A stretch of DNA of 64,000 nucleotides from Actinoplanes sandaracinus (lineage in GTDB: Bacteria > Actinomycetota > Actinomycetes > Mycobacteriales > Micromonosporaceae): the NCBI RefSeq assembly GCF_030009775.1, contig NZ_JASCTH010000020.1, positions 1 to 64,000 of the forward strand, written 5' to 3'. The notes under the pieces are model-generated. The model searched no databases, was not told the origin of the DNA, and saw only the letters and a program-made list of their open reading frames with translations. Made by a program: the position numbers and the translations under genes. Of the stretch, positions 53,331 through 61,514 are shown piece by piece (the first letter of the stretch is position 1; the number at the start of each line of letters is the position of its first letter).

Positions 53331-54509
53331 ATGTCACGGGGGACGGGCACCGACGCCACGGTGGACGAATGGCAGGCCCGGCTGATCGGTCTCAGTCATA
53401 GCCTGCACGCCGAGCCGGAGGTGGCGTTCGCCGAGCACGCCTCGGCGGCGAAACTGGCCGCCCTGATGCGTGCGGCCGGTTTCACTGTCGACGAGGGCGT
53501 GTGTGAGCTGCCGACCGCGTTGACAGCCACCTATGGCGAGGGCGATCTGACGGTCGGGGTGTGCGCGGAGTACGACGCTCTGCCCGGAATCGGTCACGGG
53601 TGCGGCCACAACATCATCGGCGCGGCGGCGGCCGGCGCGGCGATCGCGCTACGGGCCGTCGCCGACCGGTACGGGTTCCGCGTCAAACTGCTCGGCACGC
53701 CCGCCGAGGAGAGCGGCGGCGGCAAGCAGCTGATGCTCGATCGCGGCGCCTTCGACGATGTCACCGTGGCGATGATGGCCCACCCCGGCCCGGCCGTCGA
53801 CACCGCCGGAGCGGGGGACAGCACCCAGGCGTGTACCCGGTTCGAGGTGGTCTTCGAGGGCCGCCCGGCGCATGCGGCCGGCGCGCCGTGGGACGGGGTG
53901 AACGCGGCCGACGCGGCGGTGATCGCGCAGGTGGCGATCGGCCTGCTGCGCCAGCAGACGCCGGCCGGTCACCGGATCGCCGGGTTCGTCCGCTCCGGCG
54001 GGCAGAGGACCAACATCATTCCGGAGCGGAGCGTCCTGGAGTACGAGGTCCGCACCCCCGACTCCGGGCGACTCGACGTGCTGCGGCGGCGGGTCCACGC
54101 CTGTTTCGAGGCGGGAGCGCTGGCCACCGGCGCGACGGTCCACTTCCGGCGCACCGAGCCGGACTATCTGAACCTGCGCAACGACGCCTGGCTGATCGAC
54201 ACCTGGGCCGGCCACCTGCCGGCGTTCGGCCGGTCGGCGACGCCGCTGCCGGGCGGGATCACGGCGGCCTCGACCGACATGGGCAATGTCAGTCATGTGA
54301 TGCCGTCGATTCACCCGATGATCGGGCTGCGCGGCGTGACCGCGATGCCCCACACGCACGAGTTCGCCGCGCAGGCCGTCAGCCCGGCCGGTGACGAGGC
54401 GCTGCTGCACGCGGCCAAGCTGCTCGCTCGCACCGCCGTCGCGTTGGCCTCCGACGCCGAACGCCGCGACGTCTACGTCGTCCACCACCGCAAGCGCGGC
54501 CCGTCCTGA
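53331..54509 (+). CDS. M20-family amidohydrolase (M20D, AbgB-like)
   Basis: A 392-residue zinc hydrolase. Metal ligands are visible in GHGCGHN (88-94), the EES pair (about 125-127) and PHTHEFAA near the C-terminus. A lid/dimerisation domain (about 175-295) includes FEGRPAHAAGAPWDGVNAADA, the M20D hallmark. It would cleave an amide or acyl-amino-acid bond; the AbgB relation suggests p-aminobenzoyl-glutamate-like or N-acyl substrates, unproven. It is convergent with the frameshifted epimerase gene, whose 3' end overlaps it by about 37 bp. It may or may not belong to the lipid-like operon beyond. Confidence 0.87.
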   Translation: MSRGTGTDATVDEWQARLIGLSHSLHAEPEVAFAEHASAAKLAALMRAAGFTVDEGVCELPTALTATYGEGDLTVGVCAEYDALPGIGHGCGHNIIGAAAAGAAIALRAVADRYGFRVKLLGTPAEESGGGKQLMLDRGAFDDVTVAMMAHPGPAVDTAGAGDSTQACTRFEVVFEGRPAHAAGAPWDGVNAADAAVIAQVAIGLLRQQTPAGHRIAGFVRSGGQRTNIIPERSVLEYEVRTPDSGRLDVLRRRVHACFEAGALATGATVHFRRTEPDYLNLRNDAWLIDTWAGHLPAFGRSATPLPGGITAASTDMGNVSHVMPSIHPMIGLRGVTAMPHTHEFAAQAVSPAGDEALLHAAKLLARTAVALASDAERRDVYVVHHRKRGPS

Positions 54510-55424
54510 CCACCTCCGGCGCGGCGTGCGGACCCGCCGGCCACGCTCGGGGCGGGCAGGAAGTCGGCGAAGGCGCGATGCGGGACCCAGCCCTGGGCGC
54601 GGGCGCGGCTGATGTCGAGGACGACCGGGCTGGTGAGCTGCTGGACGGCGTACCGGGAAAGCACCGGCTGCCGGCGGGTGAGACGCGGGGGCCCCGGGGC
54701 CCGCGCGGCCCGCCCCGACCAGGGGGATCGGCAGATGGGCGACCGGTACGCCGCAGGCCGCCTCCACCACCGCGTCGCGCCGGTAGGCGGCCGCGTCGGC
54801 GATGTTGTAGGCGCCGGACGGCCAGTGCGCCGCCGCCAGGCAGGCATCGGCCAGGTTCTCCACCGCGGTCAGGCTGAGTGATATGTCCGGTCCGGGGAGC
54901 AGCGCCCGCCCACCGCGCACCACCCGCCGCAACCTCGGCAGCAGATGCGGATCACCCGGCCCGTAGACAGCCCGCGGACGCAGGACCACCGCGCCCGCGC
55001 CGAGCGCGAGCCGCTCGCCGGCCGCCTTCGTGCGCCCGTAGGCCGTCCGGCCACCCAGCGGATGGTCCTCGCTGATCGGTTCCGGACCGGGCGCGTAGAC
55101 GCTGGCGCTGCTCACCCACACGACCGGCCGGCCCCCGGCGGACGCGAGTAGGCGGGCGGCGCCGTCCACGTTCACCGCCCGGAAAGCGGTCTCGGACGCG
55201 CGGCCCGGCGGCGGGTCACCGACGGCCGCCGCGAGATGCAGCACGATGTCGGTGCCGGTCAGATCCGGCGGGGTACGGGTGGCATCCCAGTACCGGTGCT
55301 CCCCGACCGGTCCGGGGCGCCGGCCCAGACAGATCACCCGGGCGCCGGCTCCGGCGGCGGCCCGTGCCACCGCACCTCCACAGAAGCCGCTGGCCCCGGT
55401 CACGGCGATACGGGCGGGCGGCAT
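54473..55424 (-). pseudogene. NAD-dependent epimerase/dehydratase, frameshifted near its 3' end
   Basis: An extended SDR with TGASGFCGG as the NAD motif, VVWVSSASVY and YGRTK as the catalytic Ser/Tyr/Lys triad, and good coding up to PIPLVGAGR. The natural C-terminus (RLTRRQPVLSRYAVQQL, then DISRARAQGWVPH) is in another frame. One extra base in the GGGGGCCCCGGGGCCC run at 54688-54703 explains it. Removing one base restores a protein of about 316 residues. It is either a real mutation or a sequencing error in a homopolymer. It resembles OleD-type reductases and closes the minus-strand operon. The ATG at 55424 has GGGAGGA upstream. Confidence 0.75.
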
Positions 55425-55628
55425 CGGGCGATCCTCCCATCCCGGAGCCGGGGCTCGGCGCCGGGTTCACCACGGTTCGCCCTGGTGAGCCGCTGCCGGA
55501 CGGGCCGGATGCGTCCGCCTCGGGTCCGGCGGCCTCCCGGGCGCGTCTCTCGACGGTTTCGCGTATTCCTGCCGCGTATCGGCCCGCCGGCGCGGGGCCT
55601 CGGTCAGGCCCGCCGGTCCGGGCCTCGA

Positions 55629-56849
55629 TCAGACGGTGGGTGTCACGATCAAGGACGCCCAGCTCGGGAGGGCGCTGTGCCGGTCGACGCGGGCGGCGCG
55701 GACGACCGGACGGTACGGGGCGAGGGCCGCCAGCGCATCGGTGAGCTGGGCCCGGGCCAGGCGTGCGCCCGGACAGGCGTGCGGGCCGGCCCCGAAGACC
55801 AACTGCGCGACCTGCGGGGCGACCGGGTCCGTGGGGGACGGGTCACGGTCGTGGGCGCCGACGGCGTGCCGGGCGATCAGGATGAGACGGTCGCCCCGCC
55901 GCACCGGGCGTCCGGCGATCGTGCCCGCGGCGGCGGCGACCCGGGGCAGCAGCGGCGTCGGGGCGGTGACGCGGAGCAGTTCGCTGGTCAGGGCCTCGGG
56001 GTGGGTTTCGGCGTACCCCCAGAGATCGGCGTCGGCGCACCACGCCGCGGCGCGCGGCAGGCCGGCGACGGTCGTGTTGATCGCGGCCACCGCCAGCATG
56101 GCCGCCAGCCCGGTGCCGTCGGCCGCGTCGCCGTGGGCGGCGTGGCTGGGTGAGCCGCTGGAAAGAGCCGGGCCGGGTGAGCCACCGGGTGCGGCGGGGC
56201 TGGGCGGGCCGCTGGAGAGAGCCGGGCCGGGTGGACCGCCGCGAGTGAGAAGGGCGTTCAGGCCGGCGGCCGCGAGGCGGGCGTCCCGGCGGCGGCCGGG
56301 CAACGAGGGGCCGGGAAGATGTTCGCGCGCTCCGGCCGCGGCGGCCGAACGGGCCGCGGCAGCGAGCTCGCGGGGGTCGACATCGAGCCCGAGCAGGGCG
56401 GCGGCGGTCGCGCCGGAGAGTTCGGCGGCCACGTCGACCAGGTCGATCGGGTGGCCGGAGGCGAGCGGGGCCAACCGGCGGCCGAGCACCCCGGTCCAGA
56501 TCGGGCGGAGGCGGGCGACACCGTCCGCGCCGAGCGATTCGGCCAGGCCACGGCGGGAGCCTCGATGGTCGTCGCCCTCCTGGTCGAAGAGGAGGCCGCC
56601 GCCGGCCAGCCGGCCCGCCGCGCCGCCGGTGGTGCCGTCGGCGGTCCGGTCCAGCGGGATCCGGGTGAGGCCGTCGGTGAACGCGTCGCGGGAGTGCGCG
56701 ATGACGGTCGCGCCGAGCCGGACGGCCGGAACGCGGCGCGTCGCGGCGAGCAGGGCGAACAGCACCGGATGACTCCGCAGGTAGACCAGCCGGTCCCGGC
56801 GGCGTGCCCGCTCCTGCGACATCTCGGTGGCCCGGGCCCGCGTTCTCAC
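55629..56849 (-). CDS. Cytochrome P450
   Basis: About 406 residues, short for a bacterial P450. The heme-binding loop is FGAGPHACPGARLAR (about 350-364), with Cys as axial ligand. The K-helix region reads ELLRVTAPTPLLPRVA, where the ExxR motif should sit. The I-helix has AINTTVAG in place of the usual AGxxT, lacking an acidic residue before the Thr, so activity may be unusual. A Pro/Gly/Ser stretch in the middle contains an internal duplication (GPALSSG twice). The start is uncertain: a GTG at 56849 with GAGAG upstream, or ATG at 56822. It is fifth of six co-directional genes and may oxidise the pathway product. Confidence 0.8.
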   Translation of the reverse strand: MRTRARATEMSQERARRRDRLVYLRSHPVLFALLAATRRVPAVRLGATVIAHSRDAFTDGLTRIPLDRTADGTTGGAAGRLAGGGLLFDQEGDDHRGSRRGLAESLGADGVARLRPIWTGVLGRRLAPLASGHPIDLVDVAAELSGATAAALLGLDVDPRELAAAARSAAAAGAREHLPGPSLPGRRRDARLAAAGLNALLTRGGPPGPALSSGPPSPAAPGGSPGPALSSGSPSHAAHGDAADGTGLAAMLAVAAINTTVAGLPRAAAWCADADLWGYAETHPEALTSELLRVTAPTPLLPRVAAAAGTIAGRPVRRGDRLILIARHAVGAHDRDPSPTDPVAPQVAQLVFGAGPHACPGARLARAQLTDALAALAPYRPVVRAARVDRHSALPSWASLIVTPTV

Positions 56850-57051
56850 CGGTCGACTCTCGCACCCCCGCCCGGAGCACCCGCCATCGGCTCCGCCCGG
56901 GGTGCGGTCGCGGGTCGTGGGCGGCCCGGCGTCGGCCGCGTGCGGAGCGGGGCAGCGGGGGCCATGTGCGCCCGGCATCGGCGCCGTGGCGCCGGATCGC
57001 GCCCGCATGTCACCCGAGGCGCTGACCGCGGCCCGCCGGCCGGCGAGCTGG

Positions 57052-57813
57052 TCAGCGGACGTGGACCTGCGGGGAGGTGGGCGGACGGTACCGGCGGTCC
57101 CAGTACCACATGAGGGTCCGGCGGGCGCCCCACGCGCGGAGCCGGCGCAGGCTGGCCTCCACCACCACGTCCTCGGCGCGGATGATGCGGTCGGTGCACC
57201 GGCGGGCGCGGTTGAGCAGCGTCACGTCCTCGGAACCGTCTTCGAGGGCCTCGCGGGCGGTTCCGCCGCAGCGGCGGTAGAGGTCGGCGGTCAGGGCCAG
57301 GTTGTGTCCGTGCACCAGGACGAACGGGGTGCGGAACTCGGCGGCGCGATGCTTCTTCCGGTAACGGCCGTAGAGGGCCGCCAGCCGCACGGCGGCCGGA
57401 AAGACGTTCGCCTCGGCCCAGGACGGTCGCTCGTCGCGGCGCGGCACGCTGCGGCCGCAGACCATCTCACCGCCGGCGTCGAGGTACGCCCGGAGTGTCG
57501 CCACCCAGTTCGCGGCGGGCAGGCAGTCGGCGTCCGTGCGGGCCAGCAGCGTGGCCCCGGTCGCGATCGCGTGCCGGAAGCCGGTGTCGGCGGCGGTGCC
57601 GGCCCCGGGTTCGGTCTCGGTCACCACCTCGACCGGGAAGGGCGCCGTGGCCGCGAACCGCCGGACCAGCCCGGCGGTGCCGTCGGTGGACGCGTTGTCG
57701 ACGACGACCAGCCGGAACGCGTGGTCGGTCTGGGCGGCCAGCGCGGCCAGCGTGCCACCGATCGAGGCCGCCTCGTTGTAGGCCGGCACCACGACCGCGA
57801 GTCCGCTCAGCAC
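57052..57813 (-). CDS. Glycosyltransferase family 2 protein (paralog A)
   Basis: A 253-residue GT-A fold enzyme with no membrane segments. It has VVVPAYNEAASIGGTL at the start, VVVDNASTDGTAGL, and the metal-binding ARTDADCLP in place of a DxD. It shares these blocks, and GFRHAIATGAT, with the second GT2 three genes away, so the pair are tandem paralogs. The GTG at 57813 has GGGAGG 4 bases upstream. It lies 107 bp after the AMP-ligase stop, same strand. Donor and acceptor are unknown; co-occurrence with KAS III and AMP ligase suggests a glycolipid. Confidence 0.83.
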   Translation of the reverse strand: MLSGLAVVVPAYNEAASIGGTLAALAAQTDHAFRLVVVDNASTDGTAGLVRRFAATAPFPVEVVTETEPGAGTAADTGFRHAIATGATLLARTDADCLPAANWVATLRAYLDAGGEMVCGRSVPRRDERPSWAEANVFPAAVRLAALYGRYRKKHRAAEFRTPFVLVHGHNLALTADLYRRCGGTAREALEDGSEDVTLLNRARRCTDRIIRAEDVVVEASLRRLRAWGARRTLMWYWDRRYRPPTSPQVHVR

Positions 57814-57919
57814 GGCGCCTCCCGCAGGGGCGGCGTGGACCGGCGGAAGCCGCAGTGGGCCGCCGGTACGGTCGTCAGACCCTGGGCAGGGCGGGACGGT
57901 CCCGGTTCGGCGTGGACGG

Positions 57920-59425
57920 TCACGTGCGTACCCCGAAAGGTCTTCTCTGGCGGGGGATGCCGGAGGCGAGGGAGGCCGCCGCCGGCCGGTCGGGTTTGCG
58001 GGATCGGCCGGCGAGCGGAATCGGGGCGAACATGACGCGGTCGGGGCGGGCCGTGCCCATTCGGCGCAGCGGCTCGCGGAGGGCGTTCTCGACGGCGGTC
58101 CGGTCGGCGCCGGGGGTGGTCTCGATCAAGGCGACCATGTGTTCGTCGCCGTCGCCGGCGGGGACGCCGACCAGGACGGCGAGCGCTACGCCGGGCACGT
58201 GCAGGGACGGCTCGTAGAGGCCGGGATAGATGTTCTCGGCCTTCCGCAGGATCATGTCCTTGCAGCGGCCGGCGAGGACGACGCGGCCTCCGCCGCCGTG
58301 CGACGCGGCCGGGCCGGCGGGGGAGAGGTCCGGGAGGGTGGCGAGGTCGCCGGTGGCGACCCATTCGTGCGGTTCGGCCCCCAGATAGCGGTCGCAGACG
58401 CCGGCTCCGGCGAGCAGAAGCTGGCCCGATTCGTCCAGCCGGGCGCGTACCCCCGGCAGCAGCATCCCCACCAGGTCGCCGTCTCCGGTGAAGGCGGCCT
58501 TGTCGCGGGATTCGACGGCGGCGGCGGGGAAGACCTCGGTGAGGGCGTAGACACCCCAGGCCTCGTCGGCGCCGGCCGCGCGGACCCGGTCGAGCAGGTG
58601 CGCCGAGACGGGCGCGGAGCCGCTGTAGACCCGTCCGCGCAACGGCACCCCGGCGTCCAGAGCGGCCCGCAGTTGCGGCGGCGTCAGATAGGTGGCCTGC
58701 GGGCGCAACCCGGTGACCTGGCGGGCGAGCGCGCGGGGCCGGCGGTCGGGCGCCGCGACGGGCGCGCCGGCGGCCAGCGACGGGACCGTCACGAAGAACG
58801 TGCCGCCCAGGACGGGTACGCCCGCGAACGGCCGGACCAGGTCGGCGACCGCCCGGAACCCGGTGGCGAGGCCGGCCCGGGTGTGCACGACGGCGCGCGG
58901 GCTGCTGGTGGTCCCGGAGGTGAAGATGATCACCGCGTCGCCGTCGCCGTCGAACGCGGGCGGAACCGGGCCGGACGGCAGCGCGAGGGCGGCCGCGTTG
59001 CCGGGCAGCCGCCGGCCGACGGTGACCGTGGGCGCCATCGTCGCGAAGTCGGGCAGCGCCAGCCCGGCCCGGCGAGCCAGCGGAGCGGCCCATCCGGCGA
59101 CCGCCTGTGCGGCCGCGTCGGCGACGATCAGGGCCGGCCGGGCCAGGGAGAGCCGGGCGATGAGCACGTCCGGGCCGGCAGTCGGGTCGAGCAGGGCGAC
59201 CCGGATGCCCTGGCGGTAGGCGGCGAGCACCATGGCCAGTGCCCGCGGACCGGGCCGGATCGCCAGCCCGAGCGTGTCGCCGCCCCGCAGGCCGCGGGCG
59301 TGCAGGGCGGTCGCGTAGCGGTCGCGGAGGGCGGCGAGGTGACCGCGGGTGACGGTCCGCCGACCGCTGAGCAGGGCTGGGGCGTCGTCGCCGGTCCGCA
59401 GACCGTGGCTCAGCTCGTCGAGCAA
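57920..59425 (-). CDS. AMP-dependent acyl-CoA synthetase/ligase (OleC-like)
   Basis: A 501-residue adenylating enzyme. The AMP-binding P-loop is FTSGTTSSPRAVVHT (about 165-180), followed by GVYALTEVFP and GRCKDMILRKAENIYPGLY; the catalytic Lys is probably in GRSRKPDR near the end. The spacing around the motifs, and its company of a KAS III and an SDR, resemble OleC, which makes beta-lactones in long-chain olefin pathways. A simple fatty-acid CoA ligase role is the alternative. It starts at a TTG with AGGAG 4 bases upstream, 10 bases after the previous gene's stop. Confidence 0.83.
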   Translation of the reverse strand: MLDELSHGLRTGDDAPALLSGRRTVTRGHLAALRDRYATALHARGLRGGDTLGLAIRPGPRALAMVLAAYRQGIRVALLDPTAGPDVLIARLSLARPALIVADAAAQAVAGWAAPLARRAGLALPDFATMAPTVTVGRRLPGNAAALALPSGPVPPAFDGDGDAVIIFTSGTTSSPRAVVHTRAGLATGFRAVADLVRPFAGVPVLGGTFFVTVPSLAAGAPVAAPDRRPRALARQVTGLRPQATYLTPPQLRAALDAGVPLRGRVYSGSAPVSAHLLDRVRAAGADEAWGVYALTEVFPAAAVESRDKAAFTGDGDLVGMLLPGVRARLDESGQLLLAGAGVCDRYLGAEPHEWVATGDLATLPDLSPAGPAASHGGGGRVVLAGRCKDMILRKAENIYPGLYEPSLHVPGVALAVLVGVPAGDGDEHMVALIETTPGADRTAVENALREPLRRMGTARPDRVMFAPIPLAGRSRKPDRPAAASLASGIPRQRRPFGVRT

Positions 59426-59435
59426 GGGGCTCCTG

Positions 59436-60173
59436 TCATCGGGGGTCGGGGGTCAGGGGGCCGCTGCCACGGTCGAGGTACCAGCGGGCGGTCCGCAGCA
59501 CCCCGTACGCGCGCAGCCGCCGGGTCGAGTTCTCCACCACCATCGACCGGCTCCGGGTGATCGATGAGGTCGTCCGCCGAACGCGATTGAGAAACAACCG
59601 ATCCGTCGGCGAGGGCTGCCGGGGCATGCCGCCGCAAGCCTCGTAGAGCGCCGCCGTGATCGCCATGTTGTTGCCGGCGTGCATCCGGTACGGCGCCAGG
59701 TACCCGCTGCCGCGGTGCTCCGGCCGCACCCGCCCGAAGGCCGTGGCCAGCGCCACCAGCAGCGCGAACGCCGCGCGTCCGGCCGGTCCGTGCTCGTCGC
59801 GCCGCGCGGTGATCCGCCCGCACGCCATGTCCGCGCCGCCGGACAGGGCGGCCCGTGCCGCCACCACCCAGCCGGGCCGGGGCAGGCAGTCCGCGTCGGT
59901 TCGCGCGATCATGGTGGCGCCCGCCGCGATGGCGTGCCGGAACCCGGTGTCGACCGCGCAGCCGACCCCCTTCTCGGTCTCGGTGAGCACCCGCACCGGG
60001 AACGGCGCGCCCGCGGTGAACGCCTCGACCGCGGCGACGGTGCTGTCGGTCGAGGCGTTGTCCACCACGAGCAGGGTGAACGCCGTGTCGGTCTGTGCGG
60101 CCAGGGCGTGCAGGGTGGCGCTGATCCGGGTGGCCTCGTTGTAGGCGGGGACGACGACCCAGAGCTCCGTCAC
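59436..60173 (-). CDS. Glycosyltransferase family 2 protein (paralog B)
   Basis: A 245-residue GT-A fold enzyme without membrane segments, with VVVPAYNEATRISATL, VVDNASTDST and ARTDADCLP, matching paralog A over most of its length. The C-terminal part differs (SGYLAPYRMHAGNNM), which may give another acceptor. Its GTG overlaps the KAS III stop as GTGA, so translation is coupled. It is the second gene of the operon. Confidence 0.83.
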   Translation of the reverse strand: MTELWVVVPAYNEATRISATLHALAAQTDTAFTLLVVDNASTDSTVAAVEAFTAGAPFPVRVLTETEKGVGCAVDTGFRHAIAAGATMIARTDADCLPRPGWVVAARAALSGGADMACGRITARRDEHGPAGRAAFALLVALATAFGRVRPEHRGSGYLAPYRMHAGNNMAITAALYEACGGMPRQPSPTDRLFLNRVRRTTSSITRSRSMVVENSTRRLRAYGVLRTARWYLDRGSGPLTPDPR

Positions 60174-61150
60174 GACCGCTCCCACACCATGGTCATCATG
60201 CTGACGCCGCCGCCGAGCCCGACGAGGAGAACGCGGTCCCCGGCCGCCAGGCCCGGAAATATCCGATCGAGTTGCACCCCGAGTGTCGCGCTCGCCATGT
60301 TCCCCAGCGACGTGACGGTGATCTCCAGCTTGTCCCGTGGGACCCCGGTCACCTCGATGAACCGTTCCAGGTACGGCAACGTCACCTGGTGCACCAGAAC
60401 GCGGGCGTAATCGGTGAACTCCAGGCCCGTCCGCGAACGGACCCGGTCCAGGATGCTCCCGCCGATCTTCTCGAACACACCCCGCAACCGGTGCCCGTCC
60501 CCGGTGAAGTAGCTGTGCTCGTCGCCCCGCGGATGCCGCGAGCCGCCGCCCGGGATCCCGCCGACCGTCCAGTGCTCGGAGAACGTCTCCGTGTCGATGT
60601 CGAGGATGCCGCCCCGGGACACCGGCTCGACCACCACGGCCGCCCCGGCGTCGCCGAACGTGTAACCCGCGAACGCCTGCCGCATCTCGGCCATCCCCGA
60701 CACGCGCGGACGCATCACCCGGCTCGGCGTCTCGCCGGTGACGACCAGAGCGCGCCGCGCCCGCCCCGCCATGATCATCGAGCGGGCCAGGTCGATGCCG
60801 TTGACGAAACTGTTGCAGGCGTTGGTGACGTCCATGGCGTGGGCCCGGCTGCCGAGGCCGTCCTGCAGGATGTGCGCGGTGGCCGGCTCGACCATGTCCC
60901 GGCTGGCCGAGGCGAAGAGCAGCAGGTCGATATCGAGCGGATCGAGTTCCGCCGTGGCGAGCGCGGCGCGGGCGGCGTGCAGGCCGAGCGTCGAGGCGTA
61001 CTCGTCGCCGGCCGCGATCCGCCGCCGCTCGATGCCGGTGAGCCGGGCGAGCAGGCCGCGGGGCAACTCGCCGATCCGCTCCTGCAACGCGGCCGTGGTG
61101 ACCTCGTGCTCCGGCAGATGGGCGCCGACCCCGGTGATTCCGACCCGCAC
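60170..61150 (-). CDS. 3-oxoacyl-ACP synthase III family protein (KAS III / OleA-like)
   Basis: A 326-residue thiolase-fold enzyme. The Cys-His-Asn triad is intact: Cys112 in VTNACNSFVNG, His254 in LVHQVTLPY, and Asn284 in SLGNMASATL. The GNMASA box in place of GNTSAA is seen in FabH relatives that act in secondary metabolism. It would condense an acyl-thioester with malonyl-ACP or a second acyl chain, as OleA does. It starts at a GTG with GGGGGGAC upstream. It heads a six-gene minus-strand operon that also encodes two GT2s, an AMP ligase, a P450 and an NAD-epimerase. Confidence 0.86.
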   Translation of the reverse strand: MRVGITGVGAHLPEHEVTTAALQERIGELPRGLLARLTGIERRRIAAGDEYASTLGLHAARAALATAELDPLDIDLLLFASASRDMVEPATAHILQDGLGSRAHAMDVTNACNSFVNGIDLARSMIMAGRARRALVVTGETPSRVMRPRVSGMAEMRQAFAGYTFGDAGAAVVVEPVSRGGILDIDTETFSEHWTVGGIPGGGSRHPRGDEHSYFTGDGHRLRGVFEKIGGSILDRVRSRTGLEFTDYARVLVHQVTLPYLERFIEVTGVPRDKLEITVTSLGNMASATLGVQLDRIFPGLAAGDRVLLVGLGGGVSMMTMVWERS

Positions 61151-61471
61151 TGTCCCCCCACTGGCTCTCGGCGCCCCTCAGCATGACGGTCCAGTGTCCG
61201 ACAGCACGACCGTGCCGGAACAGCTTTTCCTGCTGGGGAAACCTGGGCACCATGATCACACCGGCGCCTTCGGCGAGAAAGCCCTTCACCGCCCACGACC
61301 CGCTGCGCGAGATCGCCGGGGTGGTCCCCGCCGAGAAGATCATCAACGGGTACGGGCGACCCCGCCCCCACCGAACCGGGACCGTCCCGCCGGCTCCCCG
61401 CGACGCCCGGCCCGCTCACGGCCCCGGCGCGTCTCTCGGGCGGAGTCCCCCATCACCGGCCACGCGCTCCC
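61151..61471. other. Promoter region of the KAS III operon, no gene seen
   Basis: About 320 bp between the KAS III start and the palindrome that ends the kinase gene. The leftward promoter should lie here. ORFs on both strands lack ribosome sites, and no repeat or operator stands out. Confidence 0.5.
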
Positions 61472-61509
61472 GCCGGCTGTCAGTGCTGATATCAGCACTG
61501 ACAGCCGGC
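61472..61509. terminator. Perfect 38-bp palindrome after the kinase gene
   Basis: GCCGGCTGTCAGTGCTGAT (61472-61490) is followed immediately by its exact complement (61491-61509) with no loop bases. It begins 5 bases after the kinase stop codon, read leftward. As RNA it folds into a long hairpin, so a terminator is the simplest reading. As DNA it could extrude a cruciform or bind a dimeric protein. Confidence 0.7.
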
Positions 61510-61514
61510 CGAGG

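Noticed and set aside
53649..55424. 591-residue uninterrupted reading of the epimerase
   Set aside because: After residue ~240 it loses family similarity and runs antisense through the M20 gene; the true C-terminus is in another frame.
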